DNA of 64,000 nucleotides from Cytobacillus praedii (lineage in GTDB: Bacteria > Bacillota > Bacilli > Bacillales > Cytobacillaceae): assembly GCF_001439605.1 (NCBI RefSeq), contig NZ_LMBX01000010.1, forward strand, positions 1-64,000, given 5' to 3'. The notes under the pieces are model-generated. The model did not search any database. It saw only the letters and a list, made by a program, of their open reading frames with translations, and was not told the origin of the DNA. Positions 1 to 7,517 of the stretch are shown piece by piece. Position 1 is the first letter of the stretch. Every line of letters begins with the position of its first letter. Position numbers and translations under genes: made by a program.

Positions 1-19
1 TTCTATTTCTATTTTAAAA

Positions 20-69
20 CAAAAAAGACTGTAGGCAAACTCGATTTTCATCGAGTTTGTCTACAGTCT
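20..69 (-). terminator. Rho-independent terminator of the minus-strand DUF59 gene
   Basis: A 19-base arm (about 26-44) pairs almost perfectly with 51-69 around a six-base loop. Read on the minus strand it runs into a T-rich tract (complement of the A-run at 17-26), so it ends the leftward transcript. Confidence 0.8.
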
Positions 70-71
70 GA

Positions 72-97
72 AATCCCCTCACAATGAGGGGATTTTC
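72..97. terminator. Second hairpin behind the DUF59 gene
   Basis: A ten-base arm AATCCCCTCA pairs with TGAGGGGATT, followed on the plus strand by TTTT. It sits between the DUF59 stop codon and the longer terminator. It may act on readthrough from the left, or as a first, weaker stop for the minus strand. Confidence 0.5.
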
Positions 98-100
98 TTA

Positions 101-400
101 TTAACGTCCGATCTGCTTTAATCCATCCGGAGTCATCTTTTCAGGTGACCATGCGGGTTCCCATACAAGATTGACCTCGACCTTTGAGATTTCTTCCATC
201 TCCTCAAGACAGTATCTAACACCGCTAGTAATGCTATCATGCAAGGGACATCCAGGTGTTGTTAATGTCATGGTAACATAAACAGCATCTTCCTCTGGAA
301 ACTCGATATCATAAATTAAGCCTAAATCGACAACATTTATATTAAGCTCAGGATCCATTACTCTTTTTAAATTACTTAGTACTTTTTCTTTTAATGTCAT
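101..400 (-). CDS. MIP18/DUF59 family iron-sulfur assembly factor (SufT/PaaD-like)
   Basis: This 99-residue protein is a single MIP18 (DUF59) domain. It carries the family signatures DPEL at 16-19, DLGLIY at 25-30, TTPGCP with Cys51, and the WxPxW-type motif at 80-84. Members help deliver Fe-S clusters to client proteins in the cytoplasm; Cys51 is the usual reactive residue. It is the last gene of a leftward group with a membrane protein, DUF2249 proteins and a Crp/Fnr regulator, 12 bases after the membrane protein gene. That setting suggests service to metalloenzymes used at low oxygen, which is inference. A GGAGG-like site precedes the ATG. Confidence 0.85.
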   Translation of the reverse strand: MTLKEKVLSNLKRVMDPELNINVVDLGLIYDIEFPEEDAVYVTMTLTTPGCPLHDSITSGVRYCLEEMEEISKVEVNLVWEPAWSPEKMTPDGLKQIGR

Positions 401-412
401 GATAGAACCCTC

Positions 413-1657
413 CTATTTAGTAACTACTTTGGCAATGGCAATACATAATAAGAAGCAGGCGATTGTAAATATTAACTGACCAGAAATGAACAGTGCCTCG
501 CTGCCGATGAAAAGAGAAAGAGCTACACCAATTATTCCGATAACTAGACAAGCAAACACAGGTGTAGATGCACGATCATTGACCATATCCTTTAGTGCGG
601 GAACATCCTTTTTTCCGATTTCCTTGCTGTATTTTGCTGTCCACCATAAGAAGGGGACAATTTTATATAAATAGCCAATGATACTAAAGGCAATCCAAAA
701 GAATAAATACATCATTAATAAAGGCCCGACTGCTTTGTGGAAAACACCAAATACTGCAGTGATAAACGCAGCCAAATGAATCAAGCCGCCGCTTAAAATG
801 GCAATCAGTGCAAATGTAAACGAGCGATCAAGCTTTTTCTTTACCCTTTTCTTTAAGATGATTGAAATATGATAAATAAATATGGAAAAACCAATGAGCT
901 GCAGTAATAGACCAACAGTTAAGGCAATGTTTGAATCGATAAAGAAGGAGATAATCGCAACTAGTAATCCTCCAGCATAAAACGGATAGACAAACTTTGA
1001 AGGCTTCATGCTATATCCATGGGATAGTGAGAACATCGGCACCATCTTATAAGAAAATCCAAAAATGAGCATTGTAAACCAGCCAGCCGTTCCAAGCAGT
1101 AAATGGCTTTTAAAGATCGCGAAATATTGATCTGCCGCCGCACCTGATTTCATGCTATAAAGCATGGTGATTCCAAGGCCAATCGTTAGAAGCAGACAAA
1201 CTAATGCTGTTCCGACATATAAGGTTAAAATATTGGGTTTTGCTTGTTTACGCAAGGTCATAAACATTTGAAAAAGGAACATAAGTATCCCGATTAACGT
1301 GATGATTCCTGGGATGAGCGCATTTTGTGGATCGTGAAATAAGAAATGCGCGAATGCAAAAGTCCCAATTGCGGTCACACCAAATTGAATAAAGCCAAAT
1401 TTTTCATTCCAAATAGGGGTCAGAAAAGCGACAGGAACGAGCTGGTACATCGCTCCCATCGCAATCATTAGCGCCCAGCCTAAAATGAACAGATGCGCTG
1501 CCGACCAAATGCCAGGAACACGGAATTGACCAACTATTAAAAAATCGCCTTGAAACAAAAGTAAAATTTGTGATGCCATCAAAGCGATCATGCTGACAAA
1601 AATAAAAGAAAATGGAAGTTTGATATTTGTCTCATTGCCTGAAGCTGAAGGAACCAT
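413..1657 (-). CDS. Polytopic membrane protein, possibly related to cytochrome oxidase subunit I
   Basis: About twelve hydrophobic helices fill this 414-residue protein. Histidines lie inside or at the ends of helices in contexts such as AAHLFILGW and KSHLLLGTAGW, recalling heme-binding helices of cytochrome oxidase subunit I-like and NnrS-like proteins. The HPEVY-type copper site is absent, so oxidase activity is not claimed. The start was set at the ATG preceded by AAGGTGAT with five-base spacing; the open frame runs three codons further upstream through the ribosome binding site. It lies between the DUF59 gene and the DUF2249 genes, which points to a role in nitrogen-oxide or low-oxygen metabolism. 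The exact function is unknown. Confidence 0.6.
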   Translation of the reverse strand: MVPSASGNETNIKLPFSFIFVSMIALMASQILLLFQGDFLIVGQFRVPGIWSAAHLFILGWALMIAMGAMYQLVPVAFLTPIWNEKFGFIQFGVTAIGTFAFAHFLFHDPQNALIPGIITLIGILMFLFQMFMTLRKQAKPNILTLYVGTALVCLLLTIGLGITMLYSMKSGAAADQYFAIFKSHLLLGTAGWFTMLIFGFSYKMVPMFSLSHGYSMKPSKFVYPFYAGGLLVAIISFFIDSNIALTVGLLLQLIGFSIFIYHISIILKKRVKKKLDRSFTFALIAILSGGLIHLAAFITAVFGVFHKAVGPLLMMYLFFWIAFSIIGYLYKIVPFLWWTAKYSKEIGKKDVPALKDMVNDRASTPVFACLVIGIIGVALSLFIGSEALFISGQLIFTIACFLLCIAIAKVVTK

Positions 1658-1728
1658 CTTCATCACCTTCTTTTTATAAGAAAATTTATAAGTGAATGTA
1701 GTGTATTTCTATGAATAATTTGATCTGC

Positions 1729-1812
1729 TTCTAGCTCCAGCGCCTCCCCCTTCCTTCACGTGAGTATTGTCTTTCGCTTATCGGGGGTGATCAAGGCACT
1801 TGCGCATTTGTT
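1729..1812. repeat. Intergenic repeat element of the kind dispersed in Bacillus genomes
   Basis: The stretch begins CTAGCTCCAGCGCC and ends in AAGGCACTTGCGC, with CCCCC and GGGGG tracts inside that can pair. From memory, elements starting and ending with these words are scattered between genes in many Bacillus-group genomes. The ends are imperfect inverted partners (AGCGCC against GGCACT), so the transcript could fold into a long hairpin. It separates the membrane-protein gene from the DUF2249 pair and contains no credible gene. Confidence 0.55.
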
Positions 1813-1817
1813 TTTTT

Positions 1818-2024
1818 TTATTTTGTTATTTCTATTAAATAACTTCCATCTTCCCGTTCAGATGTTTTATGTTTGTATCCTTTTTCATCTAATTGTTCAT
1901 ATAAAAACATCGGTCTTCGATCATTAATAATTGATAATGTCTCACCAGCAGGTAAGGATTCCAGCGCGTCAAGTGTCCTCATCATTGGCTGAGGCGGTTC
2001 AAGACCTCGATTATCTAGAATCAT
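1818..2024 (-). CDS. DUF2249 domain protein (second of a pair)
   Basis: A 68-residue protein consisting of one DUF2249 domain. It begins MILDNRGLEPPQPM, with the typical leading strand and LDAL..LPAGETL helix-turn and a C-terminal YLIEI strand. DUF2249 proteins are small SirA/TusA-like folds often next to hemerythrin, nitrite or nitric-oxide genes; their biochemistry is not settled. The start was chosen at the ATG with GAGAGGG eight bases upstream. The longer frame overlaps the upstream gene and has no ribosome binding site. It starts five bases after the stop of the first DUF2249 gene, so the two are co-translated. Confidence 0.8.
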   Translation of the reverse strand: MILDNRGLEPPQPMMRTLDALESLPAGETLSIINDRRPMFLYEQLDEKGYKHKTSEREDGSYLIEITK

Positions 2025-2029
2025 AGCTA

Positions 2030-2263
2030 TTACCCTCTCTTCGTAAAAGTAACTTTCCAATGTTTTTTCTCTAATTCTTCTGCTTCGTGCTCAAACCCTT
2101 TTGCTTTCAATACGGTAAATAGGGGAGCTGGCTTAAATGGAGCATGCAGAATAAAAACATCACCTTTTTCCAGGCCGTTTATTGCTTGCATGATCTTTTG
2201 AAATGGTTCTAGTTTGTTTTTTATATCTTCCCTGACATCTAGTTCTATCACTTTGTTTTCCAT
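2030..2263 (-). CDS. DUF2249 domain protein (first of a pair)
   Basis: This 77-residue protein shows the DUF2249 pattern: an N-terminal strand (VIELDVRED), a helix (PFQKIMQAINGLEKGD), a strand (FILHAPFKPAPLF) and a C-terminal strand (WKVTFT). A GGAGAG ribosome binding site lies just before the ATG. It follows the Crp/Fnr gene by 40 bases and precedes the second DUF2249 gene by five. No Cys or His cluster suggests a catalytic site. Function unknown; the context is low-oxygen or nitrogen-oxide control. Confidence 0.8.
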   Translation of the reverse strand: MENKVIELDVREDIKNKLEPFQKIMQAINGLEKGDVFILHAPFKPAPLFTVLKAKGFEHEAEELEKKHWKVTFTKRG

Positions 2264-2303
2264 TCGTACTCTCTCCTTTTATTATGATTAATGAAATATA
2301 TTA

Positions 2304-2993
2304 TTATAGTATTTCTTGTTTAAGACCATCCCGATTAACTAAAAAGAAACCTTCTTCATCCGTTAACAAGAAATCCTTTTTCTTTAATTGGCTGATTGTT
2401 CTGCTCACGGTTTCCCTTGAAGTTCCGATCATGTTTGCAAGTTCCCGATTGGTAAAATGAGTAGTGATTTTATATAAATCATCTAATTTCATGCCATTCG
2501 TTTTGCAAAGCCTTAAAAATAGCATAATAATTTGCTCATACGTATTATGAAGAATTTGTTCCTCCAGCCGATTTTGTAAATCGACAATCTTTTCTCCTAA
2601 TACCTTAAACAGCTTAATACAAAGCAAAGGATTAGAAAGGAGGATTTTTTCAAAATCATCAATCGGGATTGTTATTAATTGTGCTTCTTCAATCACTTCC
2701 GCATGTGCCGGATAATTCCCTTGTCTGAAGAACCCTGCATGCGGGAACATTTCTCCCGCTTCTAACACGGAAACAATCTGTTCTCTGCCTGATGTATCTG
2801 TTTTATAAATTTTTATTTTTCCCGAATGGATGAAGAACACACGATCAAGCGGATCACCCTGCATAAATACGTATAATTTATACTTATATAATCGGGTTTG
2901 GGCAATCTCTACAATATGGGATAGTTCCTCTTTCTCTAAATCTTTAAATAGAGGAACAGCCTTGAGGCGTTTTTCAATATCCTCAATTCTCAA
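2304..2993 (-). CDS. Crp/Fnr family transcriptional regulator
   Basis: The 229-residue protein has an N-terminal cyclic-nucleotide-binding-type beta barrel (about 10-120), a dimerisation helix (about 125-145) and a C-terminal winged helix with recognition segment TSRETVSRTISQLKK (about 190-205). The N-terminal cysteines of E. coli FNR are absent, and I see no C-terminal cysteine group like that of B. subtilis Fnr, so the signal it senses is uncertain. It starts at TTG with AAGGTGA seven bases upstream. It heads the leftward DUF2249/membrane protein/DUF59 group and probably controls it and the neighbouring TGTGA-N6-TCAC sites. Alternatives are a nitric-oxide or redox regulator of the same superfamily. 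Confidence 0.85.
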   Translation of the reverse strand: MRIEDIEKRLKAVPLFKDLEKEELSHIVEIAQTRLYKYKLYVFMQGDPLDRVFFIHSGKIKIYKTDTSGREQIVSVLEAGEMFPHAGFFRQGNYPAHAEVIEEAQLITIPIDDFEKILLSNPLLCIKLFKVLGEKIVDLQNRLEEQILHNTYEQIIMLFLRLCKTNGMKLDDLYKITTHFTNRELANMIGTSRETVSRTISQLKKKDFLLTDEEGFFLVNRDGLKQEIL

Positions 2994-3061
2994 TTAGTTC
3001 ACCTTCTTACAATTTACTAGCTTAATATAAACCAAGTGTAGCATGATATTTTTGGTAAATA

Positions 3062-3077
3062 AGTGACCTGAATCATA
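3062..3077. promoter_or_regulatory. Possible Crp/Fnr operator upstream of the regulator gene
   Basis: AGTGA-N6-TCATA matches the TGTGA-N6-TCACA consensus at eight of ten positions and lies about 70 bases upstream of the Crp/Fnr start. It could serve autoregulation. It is weaker than the site at 4564-4579. Confidence 0.35.
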
Positions 3078-3091
3078 GCAAGTAAATAATT

Positions 3092-3106
3092 TGATTCTCA
3101 TTCTCA
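3092..3106. promoter_or_regulatory. Possible Fur box upstream of the regulator gene
   Basis: TGATTCTCATTCTCA matches the 7-1-7 Fur consensus TGATAATNATTATCA at 11 of 14 fixed positions. It lies about 100 bases upstream of the Crp/Fnr gene and just past the terminator of the preceding gene. Iron control is only suggested. Confidence 0.3.
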
Positions 3107-3110
3107 ACTA

Positions 3111-3156
3111 AAAAAAAGCAAAAGAAAAGGAACCCACACCTAAGTGGATTCCTTTT
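3111..3156 (-). terminator. Terminator of the MFS/zinc-ribbon transcript
   Basis: Arms at 3125-3137 and 3144-3156 pair with one mismatch around a six-base loop and are followed, on the minus strand, by a T-rich run (complement of the A-run at 3111-3123). The stop codon of the small upstream gene lies in the hairpin. Confidence 0.8.
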
Positions 3157-3274
3157 CTTCCGCACAATCGAAACAAAGTGTTTGTTGCTCTTCTGTATGA
3201 ATACCATTGAAAAAACCATCAATACAGTAGAGATCCTTCCCGCATAAGTGACATTTACTTACGAGTTCTCTCAA
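3140..3274 (-). CDS. Small CxxC zinc-ribbon-like protein (44 residues)
   Basis: The frame encodes a 44-residue acidic protein with CHLC at positions 8-11 and CFDC at 34-37, the layout of a small zinc ribbon. It starts at TTG, with GGAGTG six bases upstream. It begins six bases beyond the MFS transporter stop and ends inside a terminator hairpin, so it is the last gene of that transcript. The family is not recognised; proteins this size with two CxxC pairs usually bind one zinc ion and may be regulatory. Confidence rests on the ribosome binding site, cysteine pairing and position. Confidence 0.65.
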   Translation of the reverse strand: MRELVSKCHLCGKDLYCIDGFFNGIHTEEQQTLCFDCAEEKEST

Positions 3275-3279
3275 GAAAA

Positions 3280-4437
3280 TCACTCCATTCGTTCATGTAA
3301 AGCTGCTTTTCTTTTAAAATAAATGAACATCCAAATGCAGTTAGCAATCAATAGGCAGGCTGCAATAATAAATCCTGTACCAAAAGAAACTGATAAAATG
3401 CCTGTTATTGAAGATCCTGCAACAACACCGAGTGAGAAAAATGCATAAAATAACCCAAATGCTTTTCCTCTTGTTTCCTCATCGGTTTGTTCAACAAGCA
3501 TGGCAGATATAGATGGAAATAAACAGGCAAAGCCAGCACCGTATAAAATCATACAAATAAATAGGTATGGAAGAGAAGCAACTAGGCTTAATAGAATTAA
3601 AGCAAAGCCAATGACGCTCATTCCAAGCAACATGGTATGATGATGCTGATATTTGTCAAAAATCCTGTTTGTCGGCAAGCCGAAAATTAAAATCGCAGTA
3701 ATTCCGAATGTACTAAGAAGCATCCCGCTATAATGAGTTCCATAGTTAAGGGATTCAACCTGTAAAGGAAGCATATATGCTAAAACACCTTGAGCAAACA
3801 TAAGTGAAAAAGCACCAATGAAGCTGAAGGCTAATATAGGAGTCTTCATAATGGAAAGCAGCGTTTTAAAAGATGATTCGACCTTTCTGCTCTTTGAAAT
3901 AGCTGTATTTGGCAAAATAATAGCTGAACAAACAGCAATCAGCAGCATCAAGAAAGCGATGATCAAAAACACCCATTCAATATTGTATTTGGAAGCGACA
4001 ATTCCTCCAAAAGCTGGACCAATAATAGCAGAAATACCAACAGCAACGCCTGAAATTGCCATTGATTTTCCTTGTTTGCTCTCCGTTTCTCTATTTGCAA
4101 GAACAGTAAATGCAGCTGGAACAAGAAAACCGCTAAATAAACCATGAAAGAACCTTACGGCCATTAACTGTCCAGGTGTAGATACGATTGTATAAAGAAG
4201 CAAAATGGCAGCAGTTAGGGAAAAACCAAATAGTAAAACCTTCTTGCCTCCCTGCTTATCAATCCAATAACCGGCCAAAATATTACCAAACATGTTTGAG
4301 AATGAGTACATACCGACAATTAAACCAATGAAAGCGGGGGAAGCACCTAGGCTTTTAGCAAAAGGGCTCATGATTGGCAATTGGGAGAACATATCGAAAA
4401 AAGAAATCAAAACGATAATTAAGATAAATTGTTTCAT
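3280..4437 (-). CDS. Major facilitator superfamily transporter (DHA1-type)
   Basis: The 385-residue protein has about twelve transmembrane helices and the MFS loop 2-3 signature (GYWIDKQGGKKVL) near residues 57-69. A second, weaker copy lies after helix 8 (NRIFDKYQ). The glycine-rich helix 5 motif (AISGVAVGISAIIGPAFGG) resembles the antiporter motif C of drug-type exporters. It therefore probably exports small molecules by proton exchange; the substrate cannot be read from sequence. It is transcribed with the small zinc-ribbon gene and diverges from a DUF2249 gene across a 200-base promoter region containing an Fnr-like site. Confidence 0.85.
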   Translation of the reverse strand: MKQFILIIVLISFFDMFSQLPIMSPFAKSLGASPAFIGLIVGMYSFSNMFGNILAGYWIDKQGGKKVLLFGFSLTAAILLLYTIVSTPGQLMAVRFFHGLFSGFLVPAAFTVLANRETESKQGKSMAISGVAVGISAIIGPAFGGIVASKYNIEWVFLIIAFLMLLIAVCSAIILPNTAISKSRKVESSFKTLLSIMKTPILAFSFIGAFSLMFAQGVLAYMLPLQVESLNYGTHYSGMLLSTFGITAILIFGLPTNRIFDKYQHHHTMLLGMSVIGFALILLSLVASLPYLFICMILYGAGFACLFPSISAMLVEQTDEETRGKAFGLFYAFFSLGVVAGSSITGILSVSFGTGFIIAACLLIANCIWMFIYFKRKAALHERME

Positions 4438-4563
4438 ATAATCTAATCTCTTCCTATTTATATAAATTTCCTTCTTCTTATTATAACTGTTTCTAAAAAA
4501 TAAAACGATAATTGTTCCTTATGAACGGATATTTTGGCTGTTGGGGAAATATCATAGGATAAA

Positions 4564-4606
4564 TGTGACCCCTCTCACTAATTGTTTCCCTTTAATTATA
4601 TAAAAT
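4564..4606 (+). promoter_or_regulatory. Crp/Fnr site and promoter of the third DUF2249 gene
   Basis: TGTGA-N6-TCACT at 4564-4579 matches the B. subtilis Fnr/Crp consensus at nine of ten positions. A -10 hexamer TATAAA lies at 4599-4604, which puts the operator centre close to -41.5 relative to the expected start. This is the class II activator arrangement. No good -35 hexamer is seen, as expected for an activator-dependent promoter. Confidence 0.6.
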
Positions 4607-4640
4607 GAGGTTGTTAATAAATGAATAGGGGGAAAGAAAC

Positions 4641-4874
4641 ATGAAAGAATTTGCTCAAACAGTCAATGCACCTGATTATCCGCCAAGAGAAAAGCACCCA
4701 ACGATTTTTAAAGCATTTGATTCATTACAATCAGGCGAGTGTATGCAATTAATTAATGATCATGACCCTAGACCATTACAATATCAATTTATGATGGAAA
4801 GAGAAGATCAATTTACTTGGGAATATCTTGAGGAAGGTCCTGATACCTGGAGAGTAGCAATCGGAAAGAAATAA
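4641..4874 (+). CDS. DUF2249 domain protein (third copy)
   Basis: A 77-residue protein with the DUF2249 core: HPTIFKAFDSLQSGECM, a strand with NDHDPRPL, and a closing WRVAIGKK strand. It is more like the 68-residue copy than the other neighbour. An AGGGGGAAAG ribosome binding site precedes the ATG. It stands alone between an Fnr-like promoter and its own terminator. Three DUF2249 genes within 3 kb around a Crp/Fnr regulator suggest a regulon responding to low oxygen or nitrogen oxides. Biochemical function unknown. Confidence 0.8.
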   Translation: MKEFAQTVNAPDYPPREKHPTIFKAFDSLQSGECMQLINDHDPRPLQYQFMMEREDQFTWEYLEEGPDTWRVAIGKK

Positions 4875-4903
4875 ACCCTAGCTTGTTATTATTGAATGAG
4901 TAG

Positions 4904-4931
4904 GACAACAGTAAACCGCTGTTGTCTTTTT
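4904..4931 (+). terminator. Terminator of the third DUF2249 gene
   Basis: GACAACAG pairs with CTGTTGTC (4904-4911 with 4919-4926), followed by TTTTT. Confidence 0.85.
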
Positions 4932-4992
4932 CCATTTTTCGAAAGAATATGATAATATAAAAGAGCGTAAATGAAAATGAGGGGGAACATGA

Positions 4993-6507
4993 ATGAGCGA
5001 GGCTGTAAAACTAGTAGAAAAAGAGTTTTTGGATTACGTGAAAAAGATGGAAGCATATAAAGAAGCTCTCGGATTAATTTATTGGGATCTACGGACAGGT
5101 GCTCCAAAACAAGGGGTGGAACAGCGCTCAGAAGTAATTGGCATGTTATCCACTGATGTATTTAAAATGTCTACATCAGAAGAAATGGAATCTTACATAA
5201 CAGAATTAAGCAGTAATGAATTAAATCTATCTGAGATTACAAAGAAAACATTGCTTGAATGTAAAAAGGAATATGATCTTAATAAGAAAATTCCTGCTGA
5301 AGAGTATAAGGAATATGTCATTCTCCAGTCAAAAGCTGAAAGTGTTTGGGAAGAAGCAAAAGCAAAATCTGATTTTGAAATGTTTCGCCCATACCTTGAA
5401 AAGCTTGTAGCAATGACAAAGCGTTTTATTCAGTATTGGGGTTTTGAAGGGAATAAATATAATACATTATTAGATATGTATGAATCAGGTGTGACAGTGG
5501 AAGTTCTTGATCAAGTATTTGGCCAGTTGAGAGAAAAAATTGTCCCGCTTGTACATAGTATTTCACAGTCAGATCAAAAGTTAGAAACTAACTTCTTATT
5601 TGAACATTTTCCTAAGGAAAAGCAGCGTGAATTTAGTTTAGAAATTCTCAAGCAAATGGGCTATAACTTTAATGCTGGGCGCCTTGATGAAACTGTTCAT
5701 CCATTTGCGACAGGGTTAAATCCTGGAGATGTTCGGGTAACAACCAAATATGACGAAAACGACTTTCGGACTGCCGTATTTGGTACGATTCATGAAGGCG
5801 GTCATGCATTATATGAACAGAATATCTCAACAGATTTAATTGGCACACCATTATGTGATGGAACCTCGATGGGAATCCATGAATCACAATCCCTATTCTA
5901 TGAAAACTTCGTTGGACGGCATTACTCTTTCTGGAAAAAGAATTATGATTTACTAAAGGAGTATTCTGAAGGACAGTTTGATCAAGTTAGCTTAGACGAC
6001 TTTTATAGAGCGATAAATGAATCGAAGCCTTCCCTTATTCGAATAGAAGCAGATGAATTAACCTATCCATTGCATATTATTATTCGTTATGAAATTGAAA
6101 AAGGCTTATTTAATGATGAATTGGAAGTGAAAGATCTTCCAAAAATCTGGAATGAGAAATATGAACAATACTTAGGTGTTAAGCCAGAAAATGATGGGCA
6201 AGGAGTTCTGCAGGACGTTCACTGGTCAGGCGGAAGCTTTGGGTACTTCCCTTCATATGCATTAGGATATATGTATGCAGCTCAATTGAAGAATGCGATG
6301 ATCAAGGATCTTCCAAACTATGATCAGTTAGTAGAAGAGGGGAATCTTTTGCCAATTAAAGAGTGGTTTACTGATCATATTCACAAATATGGAAAGATGA
6401 AAAAGCCTCTTGATATCTTAAAAGATGTTACTGGTGAGGAATTAAATGCAAACTATTTAATTGATTATTTATATGAAAAGTATAGCAATGTGTATCAATT
6501 AAAATAA
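4993..6507 (+). CDS. ypwA: M32 family metallocarboxypeptidase
   Basis: This 504-residue protein is a cytoplasmic zinc carboxypeptidase of family M32 that removes C-terminal residues from peptides. The zinc-binding HEGGH motif lies at about 267-271, followed by HESQSLFYEN, which supplies the third ligand. The WDLRTGAPKQG segment near residue 30 and the DVHW/GYFPSYALGY block near 410-425 are also family hallmarks. Length agrees with B. subtilis YpwA (about 500). GAGGGGGAAC precedes the ATG. In B. subtilis ypwA lies beside xpt-pbuX; here a transporter and a cytochrome oxidase operon have been placed between them. Confidence 0.95.
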   Translation: MSEAVKLVEKEFLDYVKKMEAYKEALGLIYWDLRTGAPKQGVEQRSEVIGMLSTDVFKMSTSEEMESYITELSSNELNLSEITKKTLLECKKEYDLNKKIPAEEYKEYVILQSKAESVWEEAKAKSDFEMFRPYLEKLVAMTKRFIQYWGFEGNKYNTLLDMYESGVTVEVLDQVFGQLREKIVPLVHSISQSDQKLETNFLFEHFPKEKQREFSLEILKQMGYNFNAGRLDETVHPFATGLNPGDVRVTTKYDENDFRTAVFGTIHEGGHALYEQNISTDLIGTPLCDGTSMGIHESQSLFYENFVGRHYSFWKKNYDLLKEYSEGQFDQVSLDDFYRAINESKPSLIRIEADELTYPLHIIIRYEIEKGLFNDELEVKDLPKIWNEKYEQYLGVKPENDGQGVLQDVHWSGGSFGYFPSYALGYMYAAQLKNAMIKDLPNYDQLVEEGNLLPIKEWFTDHIHKYGKMKKPLDILKDVTGEELNANYLIDYLYEKYSNVYQLK

Positions 6508-6564
6508 GAAGGATGAAGGGGATGGCAGCTGTCATCCTCTTCCATCATATATGGAGAGAATGCT

Positions 6565-7482
6565 TTGAAGAATATATTGCCTTATATCATGATTGCATCA
6601 GGAGCAAGCCTTTGGGGGATTATTGCTTTCTTTGTCAAAGGGTTAGGAAACTATAATTTTACCGCAATGGAAATTGTCGCAATTCGAGTAATATTTGCTG
6701 CAATTTTCCTATTAATCATCGGAATAGTCCGTTACCCGAAAGAGATGAAACTGAAACAAGTGAAAGATGTCAGGCTGTTTGTCGGGACTGGAATTTTAAG
6801 TATTGTTTTTTTTAACTTTTGCTATTTTACAACCATAAGTCAAATGAATATTTCTGTTGCAGTGATTCTTCTATATACTTCCCCTGCTTTTGTGACGATC
6901 CTTTCCTTTATGTTTCTAAAAGAAAACTTAACCATAACTAAGATCGCAGCAGTGGCAGGGACCATCATAGGCTGTGTATTAATTGCGGGAATATCAATGG
7001 GTGATAGCAATATTACTTTTATTGGAATTATAACTGGATTAGGATCAGGGCTAGGGTATGCGTTATATACAATATTTGGAAAGTTTGCTCTAGAAAAATA
7101 TCAGCCTTTCACAATTACTTTATATACTTTTCTTATTGCGGCAATTGCACTCATTCCGGTAACAAGGCTCTGGACCAAGCTTGAAGTAATAATGGACATA
7201 AATGTTTTGCTTTATGGGATAGGCTTAGGATTAATTCCTACTGTACTAGCTTATTTCTTATATACCTGGGGACTAGAGAAAACTGAGGGGAGCAAAGCAG
7301 CCATTATTGCAACAGTAGAACCTGTTGTTGCAACTGTTTTAGGCGTTTTGCTTTATGGTGAAAGGCTTGGGGTTTTTCAGATCATTGGTGCTTTATTAAT
7401 CATAGGATCCGTATTAATCGTCAACATTTCTTTCCGGAAAAAGAGAATTAACCAAAGTGAAGACACGGATTTGGCACAATGA
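6565..7482 (+). CDS. DMT/EamA family transporter
   Basis: The 305-residue protein has ten hydrophobic helices arranged as two EamA halves (about 10-140 and 150-290). The second half ends with the familiar PVVATVLGVLLYGERLG segment. Such proteins export metabolites such as amino acids; the substrate is unknown. Translation starts at TTG, with GGAGAG six bases upstream. It follows ypwA by about 60 bases without a clear terminator, so the two may be co-transcribed. A bidirectional terminator follows. Confidence 0.85.
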   Translation: MKNILPYIMIASGASLWGIIAFFVKGLGNYNFTAMEIVAIRVIFAAIFLLIIGIVRYPKEMKLKQVKDVRLFVGTGILSIVFFNFCYFTTISQMNISVAVILLYTSPAFVTILSFMFLKENLTITKIAAVAGTIIGCVLIAGISMGDSNITFIGIITGLGSGLGYALYTIFGKFALEKYQPFTITLYTFLIAAIALIPVTRLWTKLEVIMDINVLLYGIGLGLIPTVLAYFLYTWGLEKTEGSKAAIIATVEPVVATVLGVLLYGERLGVFQIIGALLIIGSVLIVNISFRKKRINQSEDTDLAQ

Positions 7483-7483
7483 A

Positions 7484-7513
7484 AAACACTCCGATTGATT
7501 GATCGGAGTGTTT
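7484..7513. terminator. Bidirectional terminator between the DMT transporter and cbaA
   Basis: A 12-base arm AAACACTCCGAT pairs with ATCGGAGTGTTT. T-rich sequence follows on both strands, serving the two convergent genes. Confidence 0.8.
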
Positions 7514-7517
7514 GATT

